Source: Geosporobacter subterraneus DSM 17957 (GTDB taxonomy: Bacteria; Bacillota; Clostridia; Peptostreptococcales; Thermotaleaceae). Taken from it: a stretch of 64,000 nt of DNA. Location of the stretch: NCBI RefSeq assembly GCF_900142145.1, contig NZ_FQZV01000014.1, positions 23,575-87,574 on the forward strand. The letters are read 5' to 3'. Below are positions 62,760 to 64,000 of the stretch, piece by piece. The notes beneath the pieces are model-generated. The model was given only the letters and a program-made list of their open reading frames with translations, was not told the DNA's origin and searched no databases. The number at the start of each line of letters is the position of its first letter. Position 1 is the stretch's first letter. The position numbers were made by a program, and so were the translations under genes.

Positions 62760-63188
62760 TTATTTACAGTATCGGCTTAAAATACCTTCCAGCATTCGCG
62801 CATGGCGCCCCTCGTCCTTTGAAGATTCACTGAAGTAATCTCTGGCAGCATCCAAGCCTAATTCCTCTGCTTTTTCAGCAGCTTCAAGCTTCCCTTGATT
62901 GGCGAAGATTTCACCCTCTAACATTTGGCGAATATTATCAAACAGATCTTCCTGTATCATGCCATTAAGCTCTGCGAAACGGGCAGCATGCTCTGCTTCT
63001 TCCCAAGCCATTGTCTTTAAGACCTCTGCGATTTCAGGATAACCCTGTCTTTGTGCTAAACGGGCCATTGCTAAGTACATTCCTACTTCACTGGTTTCAC
63101 CGACAAAATTTTGTTTTACAATACGCTCTAATGCGGTGCCTTTTGTCTCACCAATCTTATTTTCCTGGGTTAAGCTAATTTTTTCCAT
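62760..63188 (-). CDS. Rubrerythrin-like ferritin-fold protein
   Basis: A 142-residue four-helix protein with the di-iron motifs [21 protein letters not shown] and [11 protein letters not shown]. It resembles the N-terminal domain of rubrerythrin but has no rubredoxin domain at the end. Such proteins reduce peroxide in anaerobes. The Met at 63188 is the likely start; the ORF extends further upstream without a site. The Cys-rich gene at 63196 ends only seven bases before it, so both are co-transcribed. Confidence 0.82.
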   Translation of the reverse strand: MEKISLTQENKIGETKGTALERIVKQNFVGETSEVGMYLAMARLAQRQGYPEIAEVLKTMAWEEAEHAARFAELNGMIQEDLFDNIRQMLEGEIFANQGKLEAAEKAEELGLDAARDYFSESSKDEGRHARMLEGILSRYCK

Positions 63189-63195
63189 GAAATGA

Positions 63196-63636
63196 TCATC
63201 CTTTCTTACGCTTTTGAAAAGCGGCATATATTTCATCTGCTACATGGGGATTAATCCTTTTAATATCGTTGAGATAAATAAAGGAACTGCCCTTATACTC
63301 TTGTGCATCGCCTAACAGAACAACCTCCAAAGCACTTCTTATAATGTTAATGACACATTCTTCATCGTGATACAAGTTGCAGTTTTTACATTGATTTAGA
63401 AGAAAACCCAGTACATCTATGAGGATATCGTCATCATAGACCTTCGTATCCTGATAGGGTATTGCATGATATCCTCCATCAATAAATTCACTTTGCTGTC
63501 GGATCGCAGTGAGTAGTGATTTTTTTGAATAACCTACCAAGCACTGCTCTTTGGCACAGGAGCCACAGGCATTTTGGGAAAGACAGCATCTTCCCACTTC
63601 TTCAATGAGCGCCTCGAAGTTAATTGTTTGTGTCAA
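63196..63636 (-). CDS. Cysteine-rich protein of unknown function
   Basis: A 146-residue protein that I cannot name. It has one Cys-rich region near the start ([18 protein letters not shown]) and another in the middle ([14 protein letters not shown]), likely for Fe-S or zinc. The TTG at 63636 follows AGGGGGAATT and is taken as start; the reading frame goes on into the insertion sequence but without a site. Operon with the rubrerythrin-like gene suggests an oxidative-stress or electron-transfer role (inference). Confidence 0.6.
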   Translation of the reverse strand: MTQTINFEALIEEVGRCCLSQNACGSCAKEQCLVGYSKKSLLTAIRQQSEFIDGGYHAIPYQDTKVYDDDILIDVLGFLLNQCKNCNLYHDEECVINIIRSALEVVLLGDAQEYKGSSFIYLNDIKRINPHVADEIYAAFQKRKKG

Positions 63637-63798
63637 TCCAATTCCCCCTTTGTGTGTATACTTAGCTCGTTGCAGAACTCTACAACTCGCACAAATACTG
63701 CATTTTAATCTATTGAAATGGCTAAGTTTCCCCCGTTTTGGGTATATATACATTGTGAAATTGTACATAACTCAAAACTTACAAGAAAGGAGAAACTT

Positions 63799-64000
63799 AT
63801 GCCAATTTCAGCGAAACAATTAAATCTTTGTGATATCTCATCTGAATTTGATAAGTTCTTTCATCAGGATCAAAATAATCTACTTTCTCTATTAAACCAA
63901 CATATTGATATTACTCCGTTTATCCCTTTTTCTTTTTATCAAAAGTATTATTCTTCACTAGGTACCAATCGAGACTATTCTCTTGAGGCTATGCTTTATG
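63799..64000 (+). mobile_element. Insertion sequence transposase, 5' part (cut by window end)
   Basis: ATG at 63799 after AAAGGAG opens a frame to the window end (67 residues seen). The segment ending FYQKYYSSLGTNRDYSLEAMLY is like the N-terminus of IS4/IS1182-type transposases (HYYxxLGRxRxYSLxxML). The left end of the element must lie between 63636 and 63790, but the inverted repeat cannot be set without the other end. Confidence 0.6.

Noticed and set aside
63551..63823. 90-codon plus-strand open frame
   Set aside because: It is antisense to the Cys-rich gene and crosses the insertion sequence boundary; no ribosome site.

Overview
This window comes from a low-GC, anaerobic, spore-forming member of the Bacillota, class Clostridia. 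The overall gene set and order look like the Alkaliphilus/Natronincola and Peptostreptococcaceae side of that class. The evidence is the AT-rich sequence, the strong AGGAGG-type ribosome sites, a complete Wood-Ljungdahl (acetyl-CoA) operon laid out as in acetogenic clostridia, a GerW-type sporulation gene and many oxygen-sensitive Fe-S enzymes. The species cannot be named from the sequence alone.

Layout. (1) 1-2.1 kb: the 3' end of an amidohydrolase, a Cys-rich DUF166-like protein and a small zinc-ribbon-like protein. (2) 2.1-3.2 kb: a long non-coding leader region with a self-contained promoter/hairpin/terminator unit, a strong promoter and two identical Rex-like operators. (3) 3.2-21.8 kb: the Wood-Ljungdahl operon, cooS-cooC-fhs-fchA-folD-metV-metF-lpdA-cooC2-acsD-acsC-acsE-acsB-gcvH-acsV, followed by a DUF3786 gene. 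Together these reduce CO2 to a methyl group on tetrahydrofolate, move it through the corrinoid Fe-S protein, and join it to CO and CoA. (4) 21.9-23.1 kb, opposite strand: a His-rich protein, a DUF3842 protein and a CooT-type nickel protein, probably nickel supply for CODH/ACS. (5) 23.3-27.7 kb: two unrecognised proteins, an AIM24-family protein and a polar amino acid ABC transporter.

(6) 27.9-39.3 kb: a metal-handling region. A CsoR-controlled copper operon (copA-copZ-csoR-lipoprotein) is followed by an HMA/TauE-like/cupredoxin fusion protein, a broken lgt-like gene, small membrane and zinc-ribbon proteins, a histidine kinase and a sigma-54-dependent NtrC-type regulator. Four sequences matching the -24/-12 sigma-54 promoter are interspersed here, which suggests a local sigma-54 regulon. 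(7) 39.4-44.5 kb: a branched-chain-amino-acid-type ABC operon ending in an L-2-amino-thiazoline-4-carboxylate hydrolase-family gene. (8) 44.5-50.7 kb: an Fe-S aldo/keto reductase, a NUDIX hydrolase, a pair of nucleoside-gate membrane proteins, an S66 peptidase, and an ECF sigma/anti-sigma/DUF2953/GerW operon. (9) 50.8-54.6 kb: a two-component system and an ABC exporter. (10) 54.9-58.2 kb: psuG-psuK for pseudouridine breakdown and an FAD oxidoreductase. (11) 58.4-62.0 kb: cphB-cphA for cyanophycin. (12) 62.3-64.0 kb: a DtxR-like regulator, a rubrerythrin-like protein, a Cys-rich protein and the start of an insertion sequence cut by the window edge.

Several palindromic dispersed repeats lie in the gaps (15.6, 38.1-38.6, 52.7, 54.7-54.9 and 62.0 kb). 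No tRNA, rRNA or CRISPR array was seen.
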